Shown: positions 1 through 8,806 of the stretch, one piece after another
How the letters are laid out: each line of letters starts with the position of its first letter
How positions within the stretch are numbered: the first letter of the stretch is position 1
DNA from: Nitrospirota bacterium
Lineage (GTDB): Bacteria; Nitrospirota; Thermodesulfovibrionia; Thermodesulfovibrionales; Dissulfurispiraceae
Reading direction: 5' to 3'
Assembly (NCBI GenBank): GCA_021792185.1
Contig: JAJYVD010000019.1
Location: 1 to 39,176, forward strand
DNA: 39,176 nt
The notes under the pieces: generated by a model
Seen by the model: only the letters and a program-made list of their open reading frames with translations
Told to the model about the DNA's origin: nothing
Databases searched by the model: none
Translations under genes and position numbers: made by a program

Positions 1-1
1 T

Positions 2-166
2 ATTGAGCGTCTCGGTTTTCGAAAGAATTCCATTATTACAGCTACTTACGGAAACAACCATGGCGGAGGGATTCTCAGAGTCCCAAAACCAGTTGAATTT
101 ATTCACTTAACTGTCGGACACTATTGGTATGATTGTTGCAAACATAAATTCAATTTATGTATTTAA
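2..166 (+). CDS. C-terminal end of an upstream gene (5' partial)
   Basis: This frame is open from the window edge to a TAA at 164-166 and gives about 54 residues starting IERLGFRKNSII and ending in a Cys/His-rich tail (HYWYDCCKHKFNLCI). The start lies outside the window. The ERLGFRK segment is reminiscent of the last strand of GNAT acyltransferases, but I cannot identify the family from this fragment. The stop overlaps the ATG of the next gene (157) by 10 bases. That fits translational coupling and would explain why the next gene lacks a clear Shine-Dalgarno sequence. It could also be a chance open frame. Confidence 0.4.
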   Translation: MERLGFRKNSIITATYGNNHGGGILRVPKPVEFIHLTVGHYWYDCCKHKFNLCI

Positions 167-1155
167 AAAATAAAAAGGTTCTTGTTACTGGCGCTGACGG
201 TTTCATAGGAAGTCATCTTGTTGAGTCCCTTTTGGAAGAGGGCTGCAAGGTGAGGGCGTTCGTATATTACAATTCATTCAATTCATGGGGCTGGCTCGAC
301 AGCCTTCCAAAAGGCAAACTGAAAGAGATAGAAATTTTTGCCGGAGATATCAGAGACCCGAACGGCGTGCGCAATTCTATTAAAGGGATAGATGTTGTTT
401 TTCATCTCGCGGCCATTATCGGTATCCCGTTTTCGTATCATTCTCCTGATTCATATATTGATACCAATATCAAGGGCACTCTGAATATTCTTCAGGCCGC
501 GAGGGATGCCGATATCCGGAAGGTTTTGGTAACTTCGACCTCCGAGGTTTACGGCACTGCGCAGTATGTCCCGATAGACGAAAGGCATCCACGGCAGGGG
601 CAGTCCCCTTATTCGGCAACCAAGATAGGAGCGGATGCGATAGCGGAATCTTTTTACAGGAGTTTTAACCTGCCTGTTGTGATAGTAAGGCCGTTTAATA
701 CTTATGGCCCGCGCCAGTCGGCAAGGGCAGTGATACCCACGATCATTACCCAGCTTTTATCTGGAGTAAGAGAGATAAAACTGGGGGCCATTCATCCTAC
801 GAGGGATCTGGTTTATGTGAAAGACACTGCAAAGGGGTTCATCAAGATCGCGAAGTCGGACAAGACTATAGGCGAGGAGATAAATATCGCGACCCAAAAA
901 GAGATCCCGGTTGGAGACCTTGCGAATAAGCTTATAAAGATGATCAATCCTGAGGCTAAAATAGTGTCCGATAGGGTCAGGATAAGGCCTGCAAAGAGCG
1001 AGGTCGAGAGGCTTCTCGGAAGCAACAAGAAGCTGAAGAAACTCACCGTGTGGAAACAGGCTTTTTCTTTAGACGCCGGATTAAAGGAAACCATTGAATG
1101 GTTTAAAGACAAGGAAAACATGAGGCTTTACAAACCGGATATTTACAATGTCTAA
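157..1155 (+). CDS. legB: NAD-dependent nucleotide-sugar 4,6-dehydratase, LegB-like
   Basis: Extended short-chain dehydrogenase of 332 residues, the usual length for sugar dehydratases. Visible are the Rossmann motif GADGFIG (12-18), the catalytic Y152-x3-K156 pair, and TSTSE-VYG (127-133). The Glu in that last motif is typical of 4,6-dehydratases, whereas simple 4-epimerases usually lack it. In legionaminic acid synthesis LegB converts GDP-GlcNAc to the 4-keto-6-deoxy sugar in the cytoplasm. The next gene is a LegC-type aminotransferase that would act on this product, and the ORFs overlap by 8 bases (1148-1155). A PtmE-like nucleotidyltransferase at 20101 supports the GDP-linked route. A UDP-sugar substrate cannot be excluded. 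Confidence 0.82.
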   Translation: MYLKNKKVLVTGADGFIGSHLVESLLEEGCKVRAFVYYNSFNSWGWLDSLPKGKLKEIEIFAGDIRDPNGVRNSIKGIDVVFHLAAIIGIPFSYHSPDSYIDTNIKGTLNILQAARDADIRKVLVTSTSEVYGTAQYVPIDERHPRQGQSPYSATKIGADAIAESFYRSFNLPVVIVRPFNTYGPRQSARAVIPTIITQLLSGVREIKLGAIHPTRDLVYVKDTAKGFIKIAKSDKTIGEEINIATQKEIPVGDLANKLIKMINPEAKIVSDRVRIRPAKSEVERLLGSNKKLKKLTVWKQAFSLDAGLKETIEWFKDKENMRLYKPDIYNV

Positions 1156-2248
1156 GGGAATATATCTGGATGCGCCTAACATAGGAGAGAGAGAAAAGAA
1201 ATATTTAAATAATGCCGTTGACAGCGGATATGTTTCGACGGCAGGGCCGTTTGTTAAGGAATTCGAGGAGAGGTTTTCCGGATACCTCGGTATTAAGAAA
1301 GCCGTTTCGACCCAGAGCGGGACGGCAGCTATTCATGTTGCGTTGCATGAGCTTGGAATAGGGCATGGAGACGAGGTTATAGTGCCGGCTCTTACATTTA
1401 TCGCAACGGTAAATCCGGTCATGTATGTTGGAGCCCGGCCTGTTTTTGTGGATGTGGATTTAAAAACATGGAATATATCTCCGGATGAGATAAGAAAAAA
1501 TATTACTAAAAATACAAAAGCGATAATTCCCGTACATCTTTACGGCAATCCGTGCTATATGGATGAGATAGTGCAAATAGCATCGGAGCATAAGCTTCAT
1601 GTTATAGAGGACGCTACCGAAAGCCTCGGCGCGAAATACAAGGGTAGGCTTACAGGCACATTCGGAGATTTCGGATGCTTCAGCTTTAACGGAAACAAGG
1701 TTATCACAACAGGCGGAGGAGGAATGGTAGCCGGCAGCAATACAGAGAGGCTCGATCATATAAAGTTTCTTGTTAATCAGGCAAGGGATGAAGAGCGCGG
1801 ATATTACCATCCTGAGATAGGCTTTAATTACAGGATGACGAATATCGAGGCAGCCCTTGGGCTATCTCAGATGGAAAGGCTGGATGATTTTCTGTCAAAG
1901 AAGAAAAGGTTTAACGAGCGTTACAGGCAAGGGCTTAAAGGTGTTAGAGGAGTGAGGTTTCAGGAGGAATACGAAGGCTCGGAAAGCTCGTGCTGGCTTA
2001 CGTGCATCTCAATTGACAATAAAATTGACATATCTGCATTACAAAGCGCGTTGAAGACAAAGGGAATACCGACGAGAAGGGTTTTTATGCCTATTACCGA
2101 ATTTCCGCCTTATAAGAGGTATAAAAATACGGACATGAAAAATACATATCAAATATATGAAAACAGCCTGTGTCTGCCTGGCTCCACGCTGAATACGGAG
2201 GAAGATGTCGCTTATGTATGTAAAACATTAAAGGAGATAGTCTCATAA
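1148..2248 (+). CDS. legC: PLP-dependent nucleotide-sugar aminotransferase, LegC-like
   Basis: DegT/DnrJ/EryC1-family (fold type I) aminotransferase of 366 residues. The PLP lysine is K184 in SFNGNK, followed by the glycine-rich TTGGGGM segment. D155 in the EDATESLGA segment should pair with the pyridine nitrogen, and SGTAAIHVAL (57-66) is the phosphate-binding loop. It is expected to aminate C4 of the 4-keto sugar made by the preceding enzyme. The order dehydratase, aminotransferase, acyltransferase, NeuB synthase is the signature of a Leg or related nonulosonate operon. The stop overlaps the next start by one base (TAATG at 2246-2250). Confidence 0.85.
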   Translation: MSKGIYLDAPNIGEREKKYLNNAVDSGYVSTAGPFVKEFEERFSGYLGIKKAVSTQSGTAAIHVALHELGIGHGDEVIVPALTFIATVNPVMYVGARPVFVDVDLKTWNISPDEIRKNITKNTKAIIPVHLYGNPCYMDEIVQIASEHKLHVIEDATESLGAKYKGRLTGTFGDFGCFSFNGNKVITTGGGGMVAGSNTERLDHIKFLVNQARDEERGYYHPEIGFNYRMTNIEAALGLSQMERLDDFLSKKKRFNERYRQGLKGVRGVRFQEEYEGSESSCWLTCISIDNKIDISALQSALKTKGIPTRRVFMPITEFPPYKRYKNTDMKNTYQIYENSLCLPGSTLNTEEDVAYVCKTLKEIVS

Positions 2249-2892
2249 TGGAAGACATTGTTCTGATAGGCGGCGGAGGACACTGCAGGTCGTGCATTGA
2301 CGTTATCGAGACTGAAAACAAATTCAGGATAGCGGGTATAGTGGATATAAAGGAGAAAAAAGGAACAAGAATATTGGGATATGAGATTTTCGGATGCGAT
2401 GAAGACCTGCCTGATTTGACCTCAAAATATAAAAATTTCATGATCACCGTAGGGCAGGTCGGCTTATCGAACAAAAGAAAGGAATTATTCGAGTCCCTCA
2501 GAAAATATAATATCAGCTTTCCTGTGATCGTCTCGTCTCATGCCTATGTCTCAAGGCATGCCCATATAAGTGAAGGAACTATCATAATGTACGGCGTCGT
2601 AATAAACGCAGGAGCTAAAGTCGGAATGAACTGCATAATCAACACATCTTCGTTGATAGAGCACGATGCAATAATAGGAGACCACTGCCACATATCCACA
2701 GGAAGCATTGTAAACGGAGAATGCCGCATAGGAGAGGGCTCGCTAATCGGAAGCAATAGCGTAATTAATCAATGTATAACAATACCTGAGAACACGATTA
2801 TAGGCTCTGGCTCTGTTGTCATCGAGACGATTTCTGAGAAGGGAACCTATGCCGGAAATCCGGCAAGGCCAATTATAAGGAAAATCAAATAA
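2248..2892 (+). CDS. NeuD/LegH-like left-handed beta-helix acyltransferase
   Basis: 214 residues. The N-terminal DIVLIGGGGHCRSCIDVI is the nucleotide-binding-like beta-alpha unit of the NeuD/PglD family. From about residue 95 onward hexapeptide repeats ([IV]-G-x4) form a left-handed beta-helix, and a His in the IEHDAIIG segment is the usual catalytic base. It is the likely N-acetyltransferase for the C4 amine made by LegC (the LegH role), using acetyl-CoA. It abuts the NeuB-like gene with no spacing. NeuD-type sialate O-acetylation is the alternative; position between legC and legI favours the biosynthetic N-acetylation. Confidence 0.78.
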   Translation: MEDIVLIGGGGHCRSCIDVIETENKFRIAGIVDIKEKKGTRILGYEIFGCDEDLPDLTSKYKNFMITVGQVGLSNKRKELFESLRKYNISFPVIVSSHAYVSRHAHISEGTIIMYGVVINAGAKVGMNCIINTSSLIEHDAIIGDHCHISTGSIVNGECRIGEGSLIGSNSVINQCITIPENTIIGSGSVVIETISEKGTYAGNPARPIIRKIK

Positions 2893-3897
2893 ATGAACAG
2901 GGTTTTTATCATCGCTGAGGCAGGGGTCAATCACAACGGCAGTCTCGATATCGCAAGAAAGATGATAGACGCGGCCTCTGATGCAGGATCTGATGCGGTG
3001 AAATTTCAGACCTTTAAGGCTGAAAGTATAGCGAGCAGGTTTGCGTCCAAAGCGGAATATCAAAAAGAGACGACCGATGCCGATGAATCTCAGATCGAGA
3101 TGCTCAAAAGGCTCGAATTCGACAGAGATGCGCATATAGAGCTTATGAGGCATTGTACGGAGAAAAATATAATATTTATGTCAACTCCGTTTGATTTTGA
3201 AAGCATTGACCTGCTAAGTGACCTTGGTATCAAGATATTTAAAATCCCGTCAGGGGAGATAACAAACCTGCCGTATCTCAGAAAGATAGGGGCGCTGAAA
3301 AAGAAAGTCATACTTTCCACCGGCATGTCCGATCTTGGAGAAATAGAGGCTGCATTGGATATATTGATCAAGGCCGGAACTACCAAGAATGATATAACTG
3401 TCCTTCACTGCAGCACCGAATATCCGGCTCCTTATGAAGAAGTAAACTTAAAAGCAATGATTACTATAAGGGATGCATGCAAAGTTAAAACAGGATATTC
3501 CGACCACACTCAAGGCATAGAGGTGGCTATAGCAGCGGCAGCCCTCGGCGCATCCGTGATAGAAAAGCATTTTACCCTCGATCGTAATATGAAAGGCCCA
3601 GACCATAAGGCATCGCTTGAGCCTCAAGAGCTTAAGAATATGGTAATGGCCGTAAGAAATATAGAAAAGGCATTTGGAGACAGTAATAAAAGACCGTTCC
3701 CTTCCGAGATAAAGAACAGGGGAATAGTCCGCAAGAGCATTGTAGCAGCGCAAAGGATAAAAAAGGGAGAGTTTTTTACGGATAAAAACATAACAGTCAA
3801 AAGGCCGGGTACAGGCATCAGCCCTATGGAGTGGGACAGGGTACTCGGCGCTAAATCGCCGAGGGATTTCGAGGAAGACGAACTGATAGAGGTGTAA
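2893..3897 (+). CDS. legI: NeuB-family nonulosonate synthase, LegI-like
   Basis: 334 residues. A TIM-barrel NeuB domain begins IIAEAGVNHNGS and contains DAVKFQTF, STPFDFES, KIPSGEI, LSTGMS, HCSTEYP, GYSDHT and EKHFTLD, all conserved substrate and metal-binding blocks. The C-terminal 60 residues are a SAF/antifreeze-like domain. It condenses a 6-deoxy-diacetamido hexose with phosphoenolpyruvate to give a nine-carbon sugar; here the likely product is di-N-acetyl-legionaminic acid. Its substrate-producing hydrolysing epimerase (LegG) is not adjacent but 15 kb away at 18942, so the pathway is split by the accessory cassette. Confidence 0.87.
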   Translation: MNRVFIIAEAGVNHNGSLDIARKMIDAASDAGSDAVKFQTFKAESIASRFASKAEYQKETTDADESQIEMLKRLEFDRDAHIELMRHCTEKNIIFMSTPFDFESIDLLSDLGIKIFKIPSGEITNLPYLRKIGALKKKVILSTGMSDLGEIEAALDILIKAGTTKNDITVLHCSTEYPAPYEEVNLKAMITIRDACKVKTGYSDHTQGIEVAIAAAALGASVIEKHFTLDRNMKGPDHKASLEPQELKNMVMAVRNIEKAFGDSNKRPFPSEIKNRGIVRKSIVAAQRIKKGEFFTDKNITVKRPGTGISPMEWDRVLGAKSPRDFEEDELIEV

Positions 3898-3909
3898 CTA
3901 ACAATATGT

Positions 3910-3936
3910 TCAATAAAAACCTTAAATTGCCGATAA
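3910..3936 (+). promoter_or_regulatory. weak sigma-28-like promoter candidate
   Basis: The 63-base gap between the NeuB-like gene and the first radical SAM gene contains a perfect sigma-28 minus-10 octamer, GCCGATAA, at 3929-3936. The octamer 11 bases upstream (TCAATAAA, 3910-3917) is only a poor match to TAAAGTTT, so this is a candidate at best. A purine-rich ribosome binding site (AGAGAGGTG, 3948-3956) precedes ATG 3961. Confidence 0.25.
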
Positions 3937-3960
3937 CAAATAGAACAGAGAGGTGATATT

Positions 3961-4863
3961 ATGGAACTTCTTATGACCGAAACCTTACCTCAGATAAGAC
4001 CGAAAGAGCATCATAACTATGCAGCTTTTTTTCTTACCCTGTCATGCAATCTCCGTTGTCCGTACTGCATAAATCTGCATAATGGGGGAACGAGATATAA
4101 GCAGGCAACGAGGGAATATCTCAGCGCGGACGAGCTTATAGCGGCTGCCAACCGCCTTACTCTCAGGAACGACCTGCCCCTTAGCCTTCAGGGCGGAGAG
4201 CCTACTCTCAATAAAAACTTTTTCAGATTTGTGAATGAGGTCAAAAAAGAGATCAAGATGGATCTCCTCACTAATTTCATGTTTGATGTAGATGAATTCA
4301 TAAAAAATGTGCCTGTCTGGAGATTCAACAGGGAAGCTCCTTATGCCCCTATCAGGGTAAGCTACCATCCGGGACAGAATAAAATAGATGATTTGAGAAT
4401 CAAGACCCTTAAGATGCAGGAAGCAGGCTTCAGAGTCGGATTATTCGGGATTATGCACCCTGAAGAAGAGATCAGAAGCCATATATTAGAGACAAAAGAG
4501 AGATGTCTGAAGATGGGAATAGACTTCAGGACAAAGGAATTCCTCGGAGAATGGAAGGGAAAGCTATATGGAACATTCAAATACGAAGGGGCGGTATGCG
4601 GAAGCGCGATGAGGGTGTGCGAGTGCAGGACGACAGAGCTGCTCGTTGACCCTGCCGGATATGTGTATAAATGCCATTCTGACCTGTATAACGGTAGGAA
4701 TCCGGTCGCCCACATCCTCGATGAGGACTTCAACGAAGAAAAGATTGACGAGTTCAGAGCATGCGGCTTTTTCGGAGATTGCAACCCGTGTGATGTAAAG
4801 GTCAAGACGAACAGGTTCCAGATATTCGGGCATACGAGCTGCGAGATAAGGAATATTAATTAA
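3961..4863 (+). CDS. radical SAM protein, 300 aa, function unknown
   Basis: The radical SAM cluster motif is C29-x3-C33-x2-C36 (LSCNLRCPYC). SLQGGEPTL (75-83) is the GGEP-type SAM-binding motif. The last 90 residues hold at least seven more cysteines (CGSAMRVCEC, YKCHSDL, CGFFGDCNPC, SCEIR), suggesting extra Fe-S or metal sites. It is not one of the three SPASM paralogues nearby, lacking their N-terminal DG-x-KL and C-terminal NFI signatures. It starts the 14-kb accessory cassette and ends 3 bases before the next gene. A role in remodelling the flagellar sugar is inferred from context only. Confidence 0.8.
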   Translation: MELLMTETLPQIRPKEHHNYAAFFLTLSCNLRCPYCINLHNGGTRYKQATREYLSADELIAAANRLTLRNDLPLSLQGGEPTLNKNFFRFVNEVKKEIKMDLLTNFMFDVDEFIKNVPVWRFNREAPYAPIRVSYHPGQNKIDDLRIKTLKMQEAGFRVGLFGIMHPEEEIRSHILETKERCLKMGIDFRTKEFLGEWKGKLYGTFKYEGAVCGSAMRVCECRTTELLVDPAGYVYKCHSDLYNGRNPVAHILDEDFNEEKIDEFRACGFFGDCNPCDVKVKTNRFQIFGHTSCEIRNIN

Positions 4864-4866
4864 AAA

Positions 4867-5946
4867 ATGCCGGCAGATAAATTTCTTATTGACGGGCATA
4901 AACTATACTGGCATATTGACAGGGTTGTCGAATGGCAGAAAGACAGATTGATTCCGCCAATTTATATAGAGGTGAGCCCTATTTCTACTTGCAACCATCA
5001 ATGTGTTTTTTGTGGTATTGACTTTGTGCGCGGACAGGGAGACAATCTTAATTCTGAAGTATTCTATACGAGACTTAGAGAGATGGGAAAGATAGGCGTA
5101 AGGAGTATGATGTTTGCAGGAGAAGGAGAGCCTCTGCTTCATAAGGATATAAGGCTATTTATCAGGACAGCTAAGGAATCCGGAATCGATGTATCTATGA
5201 CAACAAACGGCAGCCTGGGGAATTATGAGTTATGGAAAGATATATTACCGCATCTTACATGGCTTAGATTTAGCATAGACGCAGGAACGCCTGAAGTTTA
5301 TTCAAAAGTCCACGGCGTGCCAGAGTCTTTTTTTGAAAGGACGATCCAGAGCATAAAAGCTGCGCTTGCAGTTAAAAATGATTTTCATCTCGATGTCACA
5401 ATAGGTGTCCAGTATCTGATCATCGGAGAGAATATCAATGACATAGAGAATGCGCTCAAGCTGTTTTCAGGCATAAAGGTTGATTATTTCAGTTTGAAGC
5501 CGTTTTCGTTCAATCCCAAAATGCTGAAAAAGAGGGATGAACTTTATACTGCCGGGACAATAGAGCATATTCAGCGAATTGTCGATAGGCATAACGGCAG
5601 TTCGGGAATGACAGTTGTTTTCAGAAAGGATGCCATCGGAAAATATATGTGCAGGGAAAAGCTTTTCAAGCATTGTTACGCCCTCCCGTTCGGGGGATAC
5701 ATATCCTCGAAAGGAGATTTCTATACCTGCAAGGAATTTATTGGTGATGAGCGGTTTAATGCAGGGAATATATATGAAGATGATATGGAGAAAGTTTTTT
5801 TTGGCGAGCAAAGGATGAAATCCATACGGTATGGAGAGAAAGAACTCACCATAGGGGCTGAATGCAGAACGAATTGCAGAATGGCGAGAATTAATGAATT
5901 CCTTGGATTTCTGGAGAAAAAACCTGAGCATATAAATTTTATTTGA
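4867..5946 (+). CDS. radical SAM/SPASM-type protein, paralogue 1 of 3
   Basis: 359 residues with C42-x3-C46-x2-C49 (TCNHQCVFC), then FAGEGEPLL (SAM-binding GE-P motif) and MTTNGS. The C-terminal third carries cysteines arranged as in SPASM-like domains (MCREKLFKHCYALP, YTCKEF, CRTNCRMAR). The N-terminus KFLIDGHKLYWHIDRV and the extreme C-terminus KKPEHINFI are shared with the genes at 7732 and 14933, so the three form a local paralogous family. Substrate unknown. It is followed by a GT9-like gene, as is the related order in reverse at 13981-15991. The stop (5944-5946) lies just before the next start. Confidence 0.8.
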   Translation: MPADKFLIDGHKLYWHIDRVVEWQKDRLIPPIYIEVSPISTCNHQCVFCGIDFVRGQGDNLNSEVFYTRLREMGKIGVRSMMFAGEGEPLLHKDIRLFIRTAKESGIDVSMTTNGSLGNYELWKDILPHLTWLRFSIDAGTPEVYSKVHGVPESFFERTIQSIKAALAVKNDFHLDVTIGVQYLIIGENINDIENALKLFSGIKVDYFSLKPFSFNPKMLKKRDELYTAGTIEHIQRIVDRHNGSSGMTVVFRKDAIGKYMCREKLFKHCYALPFGGYISSKGDFYTCKEFIGDERFNAGNIYEDDMEKVFFGEQRMKSIRYGEKELTIGAECRTNCRMARINEFLGFLEKKPEHINFI

Positions 5947-5951
5947 TTATT

Positions 5952-6923
5952 ATGAAGACTAAGATACTGATATTGAAACTCGGTTATTCCGAAACGCTTG
6001 ATCCGGAAATAGGTAGGGTTCCAAGCTTAGGGGATGTTTTGAGAACTACGCCTATATTAGGGGCTTTGAAGGAAAAATTTCCAGATTCGTATATAACTTG
6101 GCTTGTTTCCGAAGGCGCGGAGCCGCTCCTTGATAAAAACCAGTTTATAGACCGCATTCTTGTCTGGGACGAATTCGTGCCTTTTCAGCTTATGCGGGAA
6201 AAGTTCGATGTGCTTATCAATCTTGAAAAAATTCCAGGAGTATGCGCCTTATCGGATATGATTGACGCTTGGGTTAAATATGGTTTTCGTTTTGACAGCC
6301 TTGAGGGTAAATATCATGCGTACGAGAAAGGTTTGGACTTCATTTCGTATATCGAGGAAAAAAAGAGAACGAACAGATCGAAGGGGTACTGGCAGCAGGT
6401 CCTGATAGAAATGCTCGGCGTTGATTGGAAGGGACAGGAGTATATTTTGGGGTATAGACCGAAAGAGGGAGAGGTATTCGATATTGGCTTTAACTACCTT
6501 GTTGGTTCAAAATGGCCCAATAAGGCTATGTCCATGGAGAAATGGAAAGAGCTTGAACAAAGGCTTATAAGCATGGGGTATACGGTATCCTGGCAGGAGG
6601 GGCAGAACGATCTTTTTGTTTATCTGAATTGGATAAATTCATGCCGGACTGTCATTTCCAACGACAGTCTTGGATTGCATATAGCGCTTGCGCTGAAGAA
6701 AAAAGTCATAGCCCTTTTTGGTCCAACGGATGCGGGAGAAGTATATATGTATGACAGAGGAATCGTGATCAATTCTCTGGTGGTGTGCAGCAATATGCCG
6801 TGCTATAACCCTAAATGCATAACCGGCTTGAATTGCATGCAAGGTATAAATCTTGACGCTATTATCGAAATAATCAGGGACAGGTATGGAAAAAATACAG
6901 TGTTGCATTTGCGAAACGACTGA
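5952..6923 (+). CDS. GT9-like (heptosyltransferase-type) glycosyltransferase, copy 1
   Basis: 323 residues from ATG 5952; an in-frame TTG at 5943 would add three residues and overlap the preceding gene, so ATG is preferred. It has the GT9/ADP-heptose transferase layout: LGDVLRTTPILGALKEKFP at the N-terminus, the C-terminal fold with ISNDSLGLHIALALKKKVIALFGPT, and a terminal cysteine cluster (VCSNMPCYNPKC...LNC) seen in many GT9 members. It probably transfers a sugar from a nucleotide donor to a lipid- or protein-linked acceptor; the acceptor is unknown. It is clearly related to the gene at 13981. Its 3' end overlaps the methyltransferase by 38 bases. Confidence 0.75.
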   Translation: MKTKILILKLGYSETLDPEIGRVPSLGDVLRTTPILGALKEKFPDSYITWLVSEGAEPLLDKNQFIDRILVWDEFVPFQLMREKFDVLINLEKIPGVCALSDMIDAWVKYGFRFDSLEGKYHAYEKGLDFISYIEEKKRTNRSKGYWQQVLIEMLGVDWKGQEYILGYRPKEGEVFDIGFNYLVGSKWPNKAMSMEKWKELEQRLISMGYTVSWQEGQNDLFVYLNWINSCRTVISNDSLGLHIALALKKKVIALFGPTDAGEVYMYDRGIVINSLVVCSNMPCYNPKCITGLNCMQGINLDAIIEIIRDRYGKNTVLHLRND

Positions 6924-7716
6924 ATATAGCAGACCTTATAAATTTGTTGATAACTACCGACTGCTTAAATGCAGGAGGTGCGGGCTGGTATATATAGACA
7001 CGCGCATAGATCCGGAGAGTTTCATGAACGATGCAAAACTTGATCTGAATAGCAGTAATAATAAAAAGATTGAATATTGGAGCTTCCCTGGAATGTATGC
7101 AAAATATAATTTTGTCTTTCTGAAGTATTTTAATGAGAGATTTAACAGATGCATTGCGTTTAATAGGAATATAGAGACTATGTTCGATATTGGAAGTGGA
7201 TATGGTTTTTGGATGGATTTCTGTAGGAAAAAGGGGCTGAAGGTGAAAGGCATTGATATATCAGACGATGCAGTTTGTCACAGCAGTAAGGTTTTGGGGC
7301 TGGATGTAATAAAATCTCCGCTTAAAAAATACAAATTCACCGAGAGTTTTGATCTATACAATATGTGTGATGTGATAGAGCACCTTGAGAATCCTAACGA
7401 TGAGTTGGCTTTGCTCCATGAGCAGATGAAGCCTACATCATTGCTTTACATTCAGGTTCCCGATGTTTTGGGCATAAGGATTCCTTACAACCATAATCTC
7501 GGACTGCCGCACCATATCTGGCAGTTTAACTATAAAACGGCAAATAAATTATTGAATAAAAACGGCTTCAGGGTTTTGCAGAAATGGCATGGGGTTCAAG
7601 GTGTTATCGGTTGCTATGTTAATGATAAAGTGACCCTGCTGAGGAAATTGTCTTGGGTTGGCGCTGAAAAATTTAATATCGGTAACAGGCTTATGCTTGT
7701 TTGCCGGAAAACTTAA
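6886..7716 (+). CDS. class I SAM-dependent methyltransferase with N-terminal zinc site
   Basis: 276 residues. An N-terminal zinc-ribbon pattern (C6-x2-C9 and C29-x2-C32) precedes a class I methyltransferase domain with motif I MFDIGSGYGFWMDFC (about 99-113) and MCDVIEHLENP as the post-motif. This architecture (Methyltransf_23 with a Cys4 knuckle) is common in surface-polysaccharide and flagellar-glycan loci, where it methylates sugars. The start overlaps the GT9 gene by 38 bases. Sugar O- or N-methylation is the most economical proposal, but nothing in the sequence identifies the substrate. Confidence 0.75.
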   Translation: MEKIQCCICETTEYSRPYKFVDNYRLLKCRRCGLVYIDTRIDPESFMNDAKLDLNSSNNKKIEYWSFPGMYAKYNFVFLKYFNERFNRCIAFNRNIETMFDIGSGYGFWMDFCRKKGLKVKGIDISDDAVCHSSKVLGLDVIKSPLKKYKFTESFDLYNMCDVIEHLENPNDELALLHEQMKPTSLLYIQVPDVLGIRIPYNHNLGLPHHIWQFNYKTANKLLNKNGFRVLQKWHGVQGVIGCYVNDKVTLLRKLSWVGAEKFNIGNRLMLVCRKT

Positions 7717-7731
7717 AAAAGGCAGAACGAT

Positions 7732-8790
7732 ATGGGTAAAGACAATTTTATGATCGATGGCAATAAACTTCTGTATCATCTTGAGAGATTAAATAAGTGG
7801 CGGAGAGGAGAGTTGATTGCACCGATATTCGTTGATCTGGGGATCAATAATACCTGCAACTACAGATGTCTTCACTGCGCCTTCGACTATAATCATCATC
7901 AGAATTACTCTTTGCAGCGCGAGCCGCTTCTCAGGCTGATGCGTGATATGGGAGAGGTCGGCGTAAAAAGTTTGCTGATAGGAGGAACCGGAGAGCCCAC
8001 GCTTAATAAAAATCTTGTAGAGGCTGTTGAAGTCGGAAAGGCAAGCGGGCTTGACATAGCTTTGACCACTAACGGTTCTTTTCTCGACTATGAAAAGATG
8101 TTAAGGATACTGCCTCTGCTGACATGGATCAGATTCAGTATTTTAGCCTCATCAGAGGACTATTATTATAGGCTTCACAGGCCTACGACCGGAACGTATT
8201 ATAAGGTCTTTGAAAACCTTGAGCATGCCGTATCCGTCAAAAAAGCGAACCAACTCGATACGACCATAAGCATTCTGTCATGCGTGTTTAACCATAATAT
8301 AGACGATATGGAAAAGCTTATAGTCAGGGTTAAAAAGATAGGCGTGGATTATATCATGATAAAACCCCCGTCGATTTCGGTAAAGAATGAGAACAAGATA
8401 GATGTGAATTTTGATTTTAATGATATAAAGCGTCTTGAGCGATATTCTGACGAGAAGTTTAACGTCATTGTGCGCTGGAACTTTTTTGATGATGCCAACT
8501 CCGAGAGGGAATATACGGAATGCCTCGGATTGCCGTTTATCTGCCAGATTGACGGCAATGGAGGCGTCTATTCCTGCGGCGGCTTCATGGACGATGATAG
8601 ATTTTGCTATGGAAATATCAACGAAACATCTTTTAAGGATATGCTCAGGAGCGGAAGGATGCACGAAGTTATGGAGTGGGCATCGAAGATGCCTGAAAAG
8701 GCAAAGTGCATCTCATTATGCAGGCAGCACAGTATCAATAAATTACTGTTCAGGCTTAAGAATCCTCCCGACCATGTAAACTTTATATGA
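7732..8790 (+). CDS. radical SAM/SPASM-type protein, paralogue 2 of 3
   Basis: 352 residues. C42-x3-C46-x2-C49 (TCNYRCLHC) sits at the same positions as in the 4867 paralogue. The SAM-binding motif is IGGTGEPTL, then LTTNGS. C-terminal cysteines (ECLGLPFICQ, SCGGFMDDDR, CISLCRQH) fit a SPASM-like auxiliary cluster domain. N-terminus FMIDGNKLLYHLERL and terminal PPDHVNFI match the paralogues. ECLGLPFICQ with a following GGVYSCGGF is shared closely with QCVGLPFITQ...GGIYPCCMF of the 14933 gene. There is a 15-base gap to the methyltransferase and 16 bases to the next gene. Confidence 0.8.
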   Translation: MGKDNFMIDGNKLLYHLERLNKWRRGELIAPIFVDLGINNTCNYRCLHCAFDYNHHQNYSLQREPLLRLMRDMGEVGVKSLLIGGTGEPTLNKNLVEAVEVGKASGLDIALTTNGSFLDYEKMLRILPLLTWIRFSILASSEDYYYRLHRPTTGTYYKVFENLEHAVSVKKANQLDTTISILSCVFNHNIDDMEKLIVRVKKIGVDYIMIKPPSISVKNENKIDVNFDFNDIKRLERYSDEKFNVIVRWNFFDDANSEREYTECLGLPFICQIDGNGGVYSCGGFMDDDRFCYGNINETSFKDMLRSGRMHEVMEWASKMPEKAKCISLCRQHSINKLLFRLKNPPDHVNFI

Positions 8791-8806
8791 AAAACAGGAG
8801 CAAGCA